DNA of 64,000 nt from an uncultured Flavobacteriaceae bacterium (GTDB taxonomy: Bacteria > Bacteroidota > Bacteroidia > Flavobacteriales > Flavobacteriaceae), in contig CAKZOO010000051.1 in assembly GCA_937136455.1 (NCBI GenBank), positions 1 through 64,000 of the forward strand, read 5' to 3'. How positions within the stretch are numbered: position 1 is the stretch's first letter; the number at the start of each line of letters is the position of its first letter. This document shows, in pieces, positions 31,421-39,495 of the stretch. The notes beneath the pieces were generated by a model, which had not been told where the DNA came from, made no database searches, and worked only from the letters and a program-made list of their open reading frames with translations. The position numbers were made by a program, and so were the translations under genes.

Positions 31421-31463
31421 TTAACTCATATATTTATATAAATTAGATACAAGAACAGCAGCA

Positions 31464-32246
31464 TTGGACAGTTTACCTTTTATAGAATTTAAGATTACCG
31501 ACATCATCGATATCGTATTGGTGGCATTATTGTTGTTCTATGTATTTAAACTTGTAAGAGGAACCGTTGCCATCAATATTTTTATTGGAATCGTCATTAT
31601 TTGGGTGATTTGGAGAATTACCGATTTGCTCGAAATAAAGATGATCAACAGTATTGTTGGAGGGTTTATGAATATTGGACTGATCGCTTTAATAATTGTA
31701 TTTCAACAGGAAATTAGAAAATTTCTTCTCATGTTAGGCTCCACTGGATGGTCTAATAAATGGATATTTAAGAATTTTAAAATTACCAAACAGACACATC
31801 AACATTCTGTCAATAATGTTAAAACTATTTTGGCAGCATGTTATAAGTTAGCAGAAACAAAAACAGGGGCACTATTAATTATAGAACGAGACAACTCTTT
31901 GGATTTTGTTTCCAAAACTGGAGATAAAATGAATATTGAAGTTAGTCAACCCATTATTGAAAGCATCTTTTACAAAAATTCTCCGCTGCATGATGGAGCA
32001 GCCATTATCGTCGATAATTATATTGTAGCAACACGTGTTATCCTACCTGTTTCCGATCAGCGTTCGATTCCAAGTCGTTTCGGTTTACGCCATAGAGCAG
32101 CGGTTGGAATCACTGAAAAAACAGATGCTTTAGCAATTGTTGTAAGTGAAGAGTCCGGATTGATCTCCTATATTAAAGACGGAGAATTTATCCTGTTCAA
32201 TGATCCTATAGAACTCGAACGCATCATCAACGAAGACTTACTTTAA
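31464..32246 (+). CDS. cdaA: Diadenylate cyclase CdaA
   Basis: Membrane enzyme that makes cyclic di-AMP from two ATP, 260 residues. Three N-terminal membrane helices (about 15-30, 37-52, 65-85) precede the DAC domain, with the DGA motif at 177-179 (SPLHDGAAIIVD) and the RHR motif at 209-211 (GLRHRAAVG). The start is TTG at 31464; no closer ATG preserves the first helix, and the N-terminal FKITDIIDIVLVA matches the family. It follows the ABC exporter by 43 bases and converges on folP with a four-base stop overlap. Confidence 0.93.
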   Translation: MDSLPFIEFKITDIIDIVLVALLLFYVFKLVRGTVAINIFIGIVIIWVIWRITDLLEIKMINSIVGGFMNIGLIALIIVFQQEIRKFLLMLGSTGWSNKWIFKNFKITKQTHQHSVNNVKTILAACYKLAETKTGALLIIERDNSLDFVSKTGDKMNIEVSQPIIESIFYKNSPLHDGAAIIVDNYIVATRVILPVSDQRSIPSRFGLRHRAAVGITEKTDALAIVVSEESGLISYIKDGEFILFNDPIELERIINEDLL

Positions 32247-33076
32247 GGATTACTATCATTTATCAGTTGGTGTAGTTTAACACATTCAACAGCCTCCTTA
32301 ACATCGTGTACCCTTAAAATATTTGCACCCTTTGATAAAGCAATCATATGTAAAGCAGTAGTGCCATTTAAGGCTTTATCTGCTGAGGAATCTAATGCTT
32401 TGTAGATCATCGATTTTCTACTGATTCCAATTAGCATTGGAACTTCAAGAGAATTGAGTGCATCAAGTTGATTGAGGAGTTGGTAATTTTGTTCAAGGGT
32501 CTTTGAAAATCCAAATCCTGGATCGATAATAACATCATTAACTCCAGTCTGTTTTGCTTTTTGAATTCCCTTTGAAAAATAGTGCAGGAGCTCATTGGTC
32601 AAATGCTCGTATTGAGTGTCTTGCATCATCGTTTGAGGAGTACCTCGCATATGCATCAATATATAGGGAACTTCTTTATTTGCAATGACTTCTAATAATT
32701 CATCGTCGATTTGTCCACCAGAAATATCATTGATGAGGTCAACTCCTCTTTGAATGCACTCATTGGCAACTTTGGCTCTAAAAGTGTCTATAGAAATGAG
32801 TAGGCCTGGATAATCTTTCTTGATGAATTCTACAAGAGGAAGTAATCTATTGAGTTCTTCTTCTTGAGATATATGATCTGCATTAGGTCTGGAGCTATAA
32901 GCACCTATATCAATGATGTCGACTCCTTCAGCTATCATTTGTTCAATGCGAATTTTTAGATCATCTGAAGTGGCTACTCTGCTCTTTGAATAAAAAGAGT
33001 CTGGAGTTGCATTGATAATTCCCATAATTTTTGGAGTGCTTAAGTCAACCAGTCTTCCTCTGCAGTTTAATGTCAT
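32243..33076 (-). CDS. folP: Dihydropteroate synthase
   Basis: Condenses p-aminobenzoate with dihydropterin pyrophosphate in folate synthesis; the sulfonamide target. It has 277 residues in a TIM barrel. The signature is GIINATPDSFY near residue 19, followed by DIGAYSSRP, ISIDTFRAKVA, INDISGG, MHMRGTPQTM, DPGFGFSKT and GISRKSMI. The GAYSSRP position (usually GxESTRP) has Tyr in place of Glu, as in many Bacteroidota. Divergent from the DUF1599 gene. Confidence 0.96.
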   Translation of the reverse strand: MTLNCRGRLVDLSTPKIMGIINATPDSFYSKSRVATSDDLKIRIEQMIAEGVDIIDIGAYSSRPNADHISQEEELNRLLPLVEFIKKDYPGLLISIDTFRAKVANECIQRGVDLINDISGGQIDDELLEVIANKEVPYILMHMRGTPQTMMQDTQYEHLTNELLHYFSKGIQKAKQTGVNDVIIDPGFGFSKTLEQNYQLLNQLDALNSLEVPMLIGISRKSMIYKALDSSADKALNGTTALHMIALSKGANILRVHDVKEAVECVKLHQLINDSNP

Positions 33077-33186
33077 AAATAAAATAGATTAAAATAGGGT
33101 AATCACCTCATTTTTTGGTATTTTGCAGGCTGCTAAAAAAGCCAGTAGCAAATCAATGCGAAATTTACATAAATATTAGTGAATTC

Positions 33187-33738
33187 ATGCAAAATACAAT
33201 AGAACAATACGATTCCATAGTCGCTCAATGCAGGGACCTCTATCAGAAAAAAACTCAAGATTACGGTACTGCTTGGAGAATTTTGAGACTCCCTTCTTTA
33301 ACTGATCAAATTTTCATTAAGGCACAACGCATTCGCAGTTTGCAAGAAAATGAGGTTCAAAAGATTCAGGAAGATGAAAAAGCTGAATTCATAGGTATTG
33401 TCAATTATTCCATTATGGCATTGATACAAATCGAGAAAGGTTTTGTCGATCAACCAGATTTAAACGCAAAACAAGCTGTTGAACTTTACGACAAACATAT
33501 GAACATCACTAGAAAGCTCATGATGGATAAGAATCACGACTACGGTGAGGCATGGAGAGATATGAGAGTGAGTTCATTAACGGATTTAATACTTCAGAAA
33601 CTACTAAGAGTTAAATCTATTGAAAACAACAAGGGTAAAACCTTGGTTAGTGAGGGAATTGATGCGAATTATCAAGATATGATTAATTATGCCATTTTTG
33701 CAATGATTCACTTAGAAGAAGAAAATCAAGCACTATGA
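33187..33738 (+). CDS. DUF1599 protein with internally duplicated domain
   Basis: A 183-residue cytoplasmic protein of unknown activity from the DUF1599 family, also described as nucleotide-modification-associated. Two copies of one unit are visible, about 93 residues apart: DYGTAWR (25-31) with NYSIMALIQIE (73-83), and DYGEAWR (118-124) with NYAIFAMIHLEE (167-178). The start MQNTIEQYD at 33187 is preferred over an ATG 72 bases upstream because it matches where the first unit begins. Its stop overlaps the next start by four bases (ATGA), making it first of a five-gene run. Confidence 0.85.
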   Translation: MQNTIEQYDSIVAQCRDLYQKKTQDYGTAWRILRLPSLTDQIFIKAQRIRSLQENEVQKIQEDEKAEFIGIVNYSIMALIQIEKGFVDQPDLNAKQAVELYDKHMNITRKLMMDKNHDYGEAWRDMRVSSLTDLILQKLLRVKSIENNKGKTLVSEGIDANYQDMINYAIFAMIHLEEENQAL

Positions 33739-34826
33739 AATCAATTTTAACTCCTATTGCTCGTTTTTTTGTCGGGTTCTTATTTATAATTAGTGGGCTC
33801 ATCAAGCTCAATGATCCTGTTGGTTTTTCGTTCAAATTAGAAGAATATTTTTCTCCTGGAGTATTGAATTTGGAGTTTTTGATGGATTACGCTCTTAGCT
33901 TATCCATGTTTGTTGTGGTAGTCGAAGTGCTTTTAGGAGTTTTTTTACTGTTGGGGTACAAAGTAAAATGGACCTTGTACAGTCTTATAGGAATGATAGT
34001 CTTCTTTACATTCTTAACCTTTTACTCTGCCTATTTTAATAAGGTGACTGATTGTGGTTGTTTTGGTGACGCAATTAAATTAACTCCTTGGGAGTCTTTT
34101 ACTAAAGATGTTATTCTTCTAGTTTTAATTGTTTATTTGTGGATCAACAGAGCGCTTATTCATCCATTTAAAACAAGAAAATTTAGAACGATAGCAGTTT
34201 TAATTTCAATGCTGTTATCGCTTTATTACTTGGGCTATGTTTATGCTCATTTACCTCAAATAGACTTCAGGGCTTATAAAATTGGAGTCCATATTCCAAC
34301 AGCCATGGAAGTTCCTGAGGATGCTCCTCAAGCCCTCTACAATTACCACTGGAAGTTTAAAGTAAATGGTGTTGAAGAGATTTATACAACTAATGGTTCC
34401 TATCCTGCGATTGACGGAGAATTTATTGGAGTTGAGACAGAGCTGGTTCAAAAAGGTTACGAGCCACCTATTCACGATTTTGGAATGGAAACTCCAGAAG
34501 GTGATTTTACTCAGGAACTCTTAAATGAGGATGAATTATTGTTGTTTATTTCTTATGATTTAGATAAAAGCAATTTAAAGGCTTTACGACAATTTGAGGA
34601 AATTACAAAAAAAGCTAGAGCTCAAGGATATCGAGTTGCCTTATTAACGGCCTCATCCAAAGAAGTCATAGAAGCTAAATTAGGTGTTACGACTATCGAA
34701 AGCTTTTTTAGCGATCAAACGGCACTAAAGACAATAGTAAGATCAAACCCAGGAGTAATCCTTGTAAAAAAGGGTGTGATCACTGACAAAAAACACTTTA
34801 ACGATTTTGATAAATTAGAATTTTAA
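33735..34826 (+). CDS. BT_3928-type DoxX/MauE membrane protein
   Basis: A 363-residue inner-membrane protein. The N-terminal half is a four-helix DoxX/MauE-like bundle (about residues 8-140) with the redox-type motif DCGCFGD, followed by a fifth helix near 150. The rest is an extracytoplasmic domain, in part resembling a thioredoxin fold without CxxC (SYDLDKSNLKAL...TTIESFFSDQT). MauE-type bundles supply reducing equivalents or quinone-linked oxidation. The name is a family label and the function is unknown. Coupled to the DUF1599 gene and followed by tpiA after 11 bases. Confidence 0.82.
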   Translation: MKSILTPIARFFVGFLFIISGLIKLNDPVGFSFKLEEYFSPGVLNLEFLMDYALSLSMFVVVVEVLLGVFLLLGYKVKWTLYSLIGMIVFFTFLTFYSAYFNKVTDCGCFGDAIKLTPWESFTKDVILLVLIVYLWINRALIHPFKTRKFRTIAVLISMLLSLYYLGYVYAHLPQIDFRAYKIGVHIPTAMEVPEDAPQALYNYHWKFKVNGVEEIYTTNGSYPAIDGEFIGVETELVQKGYEPPIHDFGMETPEGDFTQELLNEDELLLFISYDLDKSNLKALRQFEEITKKARAQGYRVALLTASSKEVIEAKLGVTTIESFFSDQTALKTIVRSNPGVILVKKGVITDKKHFNDFDKLEF

Positions 34827-34837
34827 CAATAACTATT

Positions 34838-35590
34838 ATGAGAAAGAACATTGTAGCTGGAAACTGGAAAATGAATATGAACCAAGAGCAAACTGCTCAA
34901 TTGATAGCGGATTTAAAAAAGGCCATGCCTTCAAATGACGCCTCGATAATGATTGCTCCAACTTTTGTAAACTTGGCTAAGGCTGTTGAATTAACAGAGG
35001 GGACCAATATTGAGGTCATTGCTCAAAACATGCACTTTGAGGCGAGTGGTGCTTACACAGGTGAAATTTCAGCAGATATGTTAAAAAGTATCGGAATTCA
35101 AACAGTAATCTTAGGTCACTCTGAGCGAAGAGCATATTTTGGTGAAACCGATGAGATTTTAGCTAAAAAAGTAAAAGCTGCATTAGATCATGGAATGCAA
35201 GTTGTTTTTTGCTTCGGAGAGGAATTAGATGAAAGAAAATCTGGAGCGCATTTCAATGTTGTTGAATCTCAATTGAAAAACGCTCTTTTTGAATTGCCTG
35301 CTTCAGCATGGTCTCAAATCGTTTTGGCATATGAACCTGTATGGGCTATTGGAACAGGAGAAACAGCTTCTGCAGATCAGGCTCAAGAAATGCACGCGTT
35401 TATCAGAAAGACAATTGCTGCTCAGTATAACAGTGAGGTAGCTGATCAAGTTTCTGTGCTTTACGGAGGATCTGTAAAGCCTAATAACGCTTCTGAAATT
35501 TTCTCTAAGCCTGATGTTGATGGTGGTCTTATTGGAGGAGCATCTTTAAAAGCTGAAGACTTTTCAGGAATTGCTATAGCATTCTCTTAA
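34838..35590 (+). CDS. tpiA: Triosephosphate isomerase
   Basis: Interconverts dihydroxyacetone phosphate and glyceraldehyde 3-phosphate. It has 250 residues in a classic TIM barrel. Active-site residues are Asn10 and Lys12 in AGNWKMN, the catalytic His in LGHSERR and the catalytic Glu in AYEPVWAIGTG. The phosphate loop is YGGSVKPNN and GLIGGASL. Its stop shares a base with the start of prmA (TAATG). Confidence 0.98.
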   Translation: MRKNIVAGNWKMNMNQEQTAQLIADLKKAMPSNDASIMIAPTFVNLAKAVELTEGTNIEVIAQNMHFEASGAYTGEISADMLKSIGIQTVILGHSERRAYFGETDEILAKKVKAALDHGMQVVFCFGEELDERKSGAHFNVVESQLKNALFELPASAWSQIVLAYEPVWAIGTGETASADQAQEMHAFIRKTIAAQYNSEVADQVSVLYGGSVKPNNASEIFSKPDVDGGLIGGASLKAEDFSGIAIAFS

Positions 35591-36423
35591 TGGAACAAGA
35601 ATCATTTAAGGAATACGACTTTCAAACGAGTCCTATAGAGCCAGCAAGAGATTTGCTCATTGCAGAATTGGGTGCTGTTGGATTTGAAAGTTTTATGGAA
35701 ACTGAGACAGGAGTCTTAGCTTATATTAATTCTAAAGATTGGTTCGAAGCAATTTTAGAGGGGGTTTCTATTTTAGAAAACCCTCTCTTTAGTTTTGAGT
35801 ATTCGATTAAAACCATTGAACAACAAAACTGGAATGCCGATTGGGAAAAGAATTTTGATCCCATCACTGTAGAAGGGCAGTGTCAGGTTAGGGCTCCCTT
35901 TCATCAGAAAATAGATGTTCCCTACGATATAGAAATTCTTCCTAAAATGAGTTTTGGGACAGGACATCATCAAACGACTTATATGATGTTATCCTACATA
36001 CTCGAGAATGAGTTTGATCAAAAGTCAGTTTTAGATATGGGAAGCGGAACGGCTGTACTAGCAATATTAGCGGCATATAAAGGAGCTTCAAAGATCCAGG
36101 CTATCGATATTGATTCTTGGTGTTATGAGAACGCCATGGAAAACATCGAGCGAAACAATTGCAGTCACATTGAAGTGATTCAAGGAGATGCTTCTTCAAT
36201 TAAAGAGCAATTTGACGTTATCTTAGCCAATATCAATCGCAATATTTTACTCGCTGACATACCTACTTATGCTCAACATTTAAATAAAGGAGGTAGTATT
36301 TATTTCTCTGGTTTTTATTTAGAAGATTTGGATCTTATCAAGCAAAAATGTGTCGAAAACAAGTTGACTTTTGAATCGTATAAACAGAAAGATCAGTGGG
36401 TTTCTGCAAAATTCGTATATTAG
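35590..36423 (+). CDS. prmA: Ribosomal protein L11 methyltransferase
   Basis: S-adenosylmethionine-dependent trimethylation of ribosomal protein L11. It has 277 residues: an N-terminal substrate-binding domain (1-90), then a Rossmann fold with motif I LDMGSGTAVLAILAA. FGTGHHQTTYMM and the catalytic-type motif ILANINRNILL are also visible. Downstream of tpiA with a one-base overlap and 21 bases before clpS. Confidence 0.94.
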   Translation: MEQESFKEYDFQTSPIEPARDLLIAELGAVGFESFMETETGVLAYINSKDWFEAILEGVSILENPLFSFEYSIKTIEQQNWNADWEKNFDPITVEGQCQVRAPFHQKIDVPYDIEILPKMSFGTGHHQTTYMMLSYILENEFDQKSVLDMGSGTAVLAILAAYKGASKIQAIDIDSWCYENAMENIERNNCSHIEVIQGDASSIKEQFDVILANINRNILLADIPTYAQHLNKGGSIYFSGFYLEDLDLIKQKCVENKLTFESYKQKDQWVSAKFVY

Positions 36424-36444
36424 TTTCTTTATAAGACTATCAAA

Positions 36445-36720
36445 ATGAGTACATTAGTTAAAAAGAAGCAGTCTTTACAAAGAGTTGTAAAACGTCAGTC
36501 GCTTAAAGAATTGGTGTTGTACAACGATGATGTCAACACCTTTGATCATGTAATAACTACTCTTATAAAGGTGTGTCATCACACTCCAATTCAAGCTGAA
36601 CAATCAGCAATGCTAGTACATTATAAAGGGAAATGTACTGTTAAAACAGATGAGTTAATGGTTGTAAAGCCTATGTGCTTGGATTTACTCGATGCTGGCT
36701 TAAGTGCAAAAATACACTAG
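36445..36720 (+). CDS. clpS: ATP-dependent Clp protease adaptor ClpS
   Basis: N-degron adaptor that delivers substrates to the ClpA/C-ClpP protease, 91 residues. The core starts LVLYNDDVNTFDHVI (residues ~27-41), with the substrate-pocket Asn-Asp pair in YNDD. It continues with the A-x-x-M-x-x-H helix (AEQSAMLVHYKGKC). The N-terminal basic tail (~25 residues) is typical. It is the last gene of the DUF1599-tpiA-prmA run and is followed by a strong terminator. Confidence 0.93.
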   Translation: MSTLVKKKQSLQRVVKRQSLKELVLYNDDVNTFDHVITTLIKVCHHTPIQAEQSAMLVHYKGKCTVKTDELMVVKPMCLDLLDAGLSAKIH

Positions 36721-36745
36721 AATTTCATCTTAAATAAAACATAAA

Positions 36746-36776
36746 AAAACCTGGAGAAATCCAGGTTTTGTTTTTT
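36746..36776. terminator. Bidirectional rho-independent terminator
   Basis: A nine-base-pair stem AAAACCTGG / CCAGGTTTT with a six-base loop, flanked by A on the left and T on the right. It serves clpS and the convergent YeeE/YedE genes. Confidence 0.85.
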
Positions 36777-36790
36777 ATTCAATCTCTTGT

Positions 36791-37210
36791 CTAATGAGGT
36801 AATTTGGATCTCAATAGGCCGTATATAAAGGTTCCAATAATGGTTCCAACTAGTACAATAGCAATAGTGAGTACACCGGTTCCTAATAAAACGTACATAG
36901 GACCAGGACAGGCTCCAGCAAGCCCCCATCCTAAACCAAATATAGCACCTCCAACAAGTCCACCTGTAAATCGGTGTTCTTTGTCTGGAATAGTAATTGG
37001 ATTGCCATTGATATCTTTTACTTTATATTTTTTCATGATTAATAATCCAATCATACCGAGTGCAATAGCAGAGCAAATAATACCGTACATATGAATGGAT
37101 TGAAATTTGAACATCTCAAAGATTCGGTACCACGAAATAATTTCTGATTTTACAAGTAAGACTCCAAAGAAGAAGCCTACAGCTAAGAATTTAAAATACT
37201 TTTTTAACAT
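36791..37210 (-). CDS. Half-size YeeE/YedE sulfur-transport protein (second subunit)
   Basis: A 139-residue inner-membrane protein with four helices, the short C-terminal partner of split YeeE/YedE (TsuA-type) permeases. The key motif is GACPGPMYVLLG with the conserved Cys, plus the glycine-rich helix VGGAIFGLGWGLAG. These families carry thiosulfate or other reduced sulfur species. It is nine bases from its partner gene and in line with the sulfur-handling MBL-rhodanese gene nearby. Confidence 0.86.
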   Translation of the reverse strand: MLKKYFKFLAVGFFFGVLLVKSEIISWYRIFEMFKFQSIHMYGIICSAIALGMIGLLIMKKYKVKDINGNPITIPDKEHRFTGGLVGGAIFGLGWGLAGACPGPMYVLLGTGVLTIAIVLVGTIIGTFIYGLLRSKLPH

Positions 37211-37219
37211 GGCGATAAT

Positions 37220-37801
37220 TTATAATAAGATTGGCATTAAGAAAGGGAAAATCAAGTGAACCATTATCAGTCCACCGATAAAGAATCCAATTACAGCAAC
37301 AACTGATGCAATTTGTAAATTTGAAATTCCTGATATTGCGTGACCAGAAGTACAACCTCCAGCATATCGTGTTCCAAAACCAACAAGTAAACCAGCAACT
37401 AAAAGAGTTGCGATAATTTTTGGATCTTGAACGGCTTCCCATGAAAAGAATTCTTTTGGAACCATAGCTTCTCCTGGATTGCTAAAACCGTATTCGGTTA
37501 GAGATTTTTTGGTCGCTTCACTAATTCCAATTGATTCATCATTTTTGAGATAGAAATGTGCTATGAATCCACCTAATATTGCTCCTTGGGCAACAACTAG
37601 GTTCCAAAGTTCTTTTTTCCAATCGAATTTAAAAAAATCAGAAAACTTACCCGCTCCACCAATAGTACAGAGCGTTCGAAGGTTTGCTGACATACCAAAT
37701 CCTTTACCGTAATAAGTAAGGGTTAGCATTACAAAAGCGATTAGAGGGCCTGATACATACCAAGGCCAAGGTTGTTTAATCCATTCTAAAATTGATTCCA
37801 T
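37220..37801 (-). CDS. Half-size YeeE/YedE sulfur-transport protein (first subunit)
   Basis: A 193-residue inner-membrane protein, the longer half of a split YeeE/YedE permease. About five hydrophobic segments are visible, with conserved Cys residues in LRTLCTIGG and in the motif YAGGCTSGHAISG that lines the sulfur pathway in this family. The start MESILEW at 37801 is chosen because a -7 promoter element covers the alternative ATG at 37819. Forms an operon with the shorter half. Substrate (thiosulfate, sulfide or polysulfide) is inferred. Confidence 0.86.
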   Translation of the reverse strand: MESILEWIKQPWPWYVSGPLIAFVMLTLTYYGKGFGMSANLRTLCTIGGAGKFSDFFKFDWKKELWNLVVAQGAILGGFIAHFYLKNDESIGISEATKKSLTEYGFSNPGEAMVPKEFFSWEAVQDPKIIATLLVAGLLVGFGTRYAGGCTSGHAISGISNLQIASVVAVIGFFIGGLIMVHLIFPFLMPILL

Positions 37802-37816
37802 AATTAAGGTTTTGTG

Positions 37817-37824
37817 CAAAGTTA
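37817..37824 (-). promoter_or_regulatory. -7 element that fixes the YeeE/YedE start
   Basis: TAACTTTG on the minus strand is a perfect TAnnTTTG match ending 15 bases upstream of the ATG at 37801. It overlaps the alternative start at 37819. Confidence 0.5.
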
Positions 37825-37867
37825 GTGTACAACTTTTAGATTCCTATGACTTTACTCATTTTTATCT

Positions 37868-39346
37868 TTAGTTATTGACTCCCAAATAATTATAACATTT
37901 ATACACGTTAAATTTTCGAATAGTGATCCCATTTTTGTCTTTAATTAATATGGGTTGTTCAATTTCTACATTTTCAAAAAAACCGATAACTTCTTTCGGT
38001 ATTTTAGAACTTGGTAGGTCATTTTTAAACTGAGGCTCTGAGTCAATTAACCATGCATTTTTTGTGGTAAGCTCTTCGGTATTTTGGGTAATGGAATATT
38101 GCAGTGATTGTAATCCCACAATATTTTTATTGTAGATAGTAGTTGTGGGTATATAGAACTGTAGTGCTGCTGTCGTCTTGTAGTTGTCCAATGAGAAGAC
38201 AAAATCATTTGGATGAGATTTGATAAGTTGTTGAACTTCTTTGGCTAAGGGCTCCCAGCCGATGAAAGTGTCATCTGATTTGATTGGAATGGGTTTTAAA
38301 ATAACTTCAATAGCAATAACTAGTATGAGGATTGCAGAACTGTAGAAATGTACCTTGAACCACTTTGATTTATATACCATTGTTATAAGAATAATACCGC
38401 TGATATAAGAAGGTACTAACCAATTGATTTTGATCCAATACAAAGGTGAAAGTAAGAAGAATCCTAAAAAAGTTGGGATGCAAAAGCTCAAGAGAAACAA
38501 AACAGGAGTTGATGGAAGTTTCAATTTAACCAGAAATCGCTTGGTGTATTTAAAAACTAACGCGCTTAAGAGTATAAAGACAACAGGGTAGATTAAAAGC
38601 ATTTGAGAAGCTAAGAACCCAAATAATAACCTAGGACTATTGGAGGATAATCCCATAGCAGAAGATCGTTCAGCTGTCTGAAATCCAAAGGAAATAAAGT
38701 CGTTCTGGATATTCCAAAAAATCACAGGGAAGGAGACAATGCAAAACAATAAAAGGCTCGTCCAAAAATGAGGTTTTAAGAATTTGGATCGATGATCCTT
38801 GCTAAAAGCCAGAAAGGCTACAATCCCAAAAGGGATAAGAAGTGCAGTGTACTTTGAATTAAAGGCCAATCCACTTAAGATCCCCGCTAACAACCAATGT
38901 GACCAGTGGTTACTCTTAATGGCTTTGTAATAAAACAATAAACTAAGGGTCCAAAATAAAAACAGAGGAACATCCGGTGTTGAATTAAAACTCAACATGG
39001 ACCAAAGTACAGATGAAGCTAAAACAAAAGAGGCAAGCAAACTCTTATAGCTTGATAAAAAGCACTTCGCTAAAGTGTAAAATGCCCAAAGACTTAAGCT
39101 ACTAATAGTGAAGTCTGTAAGTTTAATCGCCCATACATGTGTGCCCAAAAGTTCGTTTGAGAATCTTAGAAGGTATCCAATCATTCCTGGATGATCAAAA
39201 TAGGACCAATCGAGATGCTGACCGTAATAAAAATAGTAAGCATCTTGAGGCATCAGACCTAAAAAAGGAATTAATAACAATCGAAATAGCTGAAATCCAA
39301 TAATGATTCCCAGAAGTTTTTTTTGTGATATAGATTTGATTAGCAT
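37868..39346 (-). CDS. ArnT-like/GT39-family membrane glycosyltransferase
   Basis: A polytopic protein of 492 residues in the dolichyl-phosphate-mannose / aminoarabinose transferase superfamily. The first loop contains DAYYFYYGQHLDWSYFDHPG, carrying the acidic catalytic-type residue and the DHPG motif, and about ten membrane helices follow. The C-terminal ~130 residues form a soluble periplasmic domain. It probably transfers a lipid-linked sugar to an envelope acceptor. It is between the sulfur genes but reads on its own; a functional link is not evident. Confidence 0.85.
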   Translation of the reverse strand: MLIKSISQKKLLGIIIGFQLFRLLLIPFLGLMPQDAYYFYYGQHLDWSYFDHPGMIGYLLRFSNELLGTHVWAIKLTDFTISSLSLWAFYTLAKCFLSSYKSLLASFVLASSVLWSMLSFNSTPDVPLFLFWTLSLLFYYKAIKSNHWSHWLLAGILSGLAFNSKYTALLIPFGIVAFLAFSKDHRSKFLKPHFWTSLLLFCIVSFPVIFWNIQNDFISFGFQTAERSSAMGLSSNSPRLLFGFLASQMLLIYPVVFILLSALVFKYTKRFLVKLKLPSTPVLFLLSFCIPTFLGFFLLSPLYWIKINWLVPSYISGIILITMVYKSKWFKVHFYSSAILILVIAIEVILKPIPIKSDDTFIGWEPLAKEVQQLIKSHPNDFVFSLDNYKTTAALQFYIPTTTIYNKNIVGLQSLQYSITQNTEELTTKNAWLIDSEPQFKNDLPSSKIPKEVIGFFENVEIEQPILIKDKNGITIRKFNVYKCYNYLGVNN

Positions 39347-39447
39347 TGAGCGCTTATTGTCAATTATTTTAGTAAGATTTTGTAAATTTAAAGAATAAAT
39401 TGGGTGTAAGTGATTTTAATTAGTAGTGATTGTAACCTTTGTCACTT

Positions 39448-39475
39448 TTGATTTCATTGCATTCTATTAATTTTG
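39448..39475 (+). promoter_or_regulatory. Promoter of the MBL-rhodanese gene
   Basis: TAATTTTG at 39468-39475 (perfect TAnnTTTG), 20 bases before the ATG, with TTG at 39448-39450. The 17-base spacer is a little short. Confidence 0.5.
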
Positions 39476-39495
39476 TTGTCAAATAATTAAAATTT

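Noticed and set aside
37868..39346. Glycosyltransferase as part of the sulfur cluster
   Set aside because: Same strand as the permease genes but with no sulfur-related motif; adjacency alone is not support.
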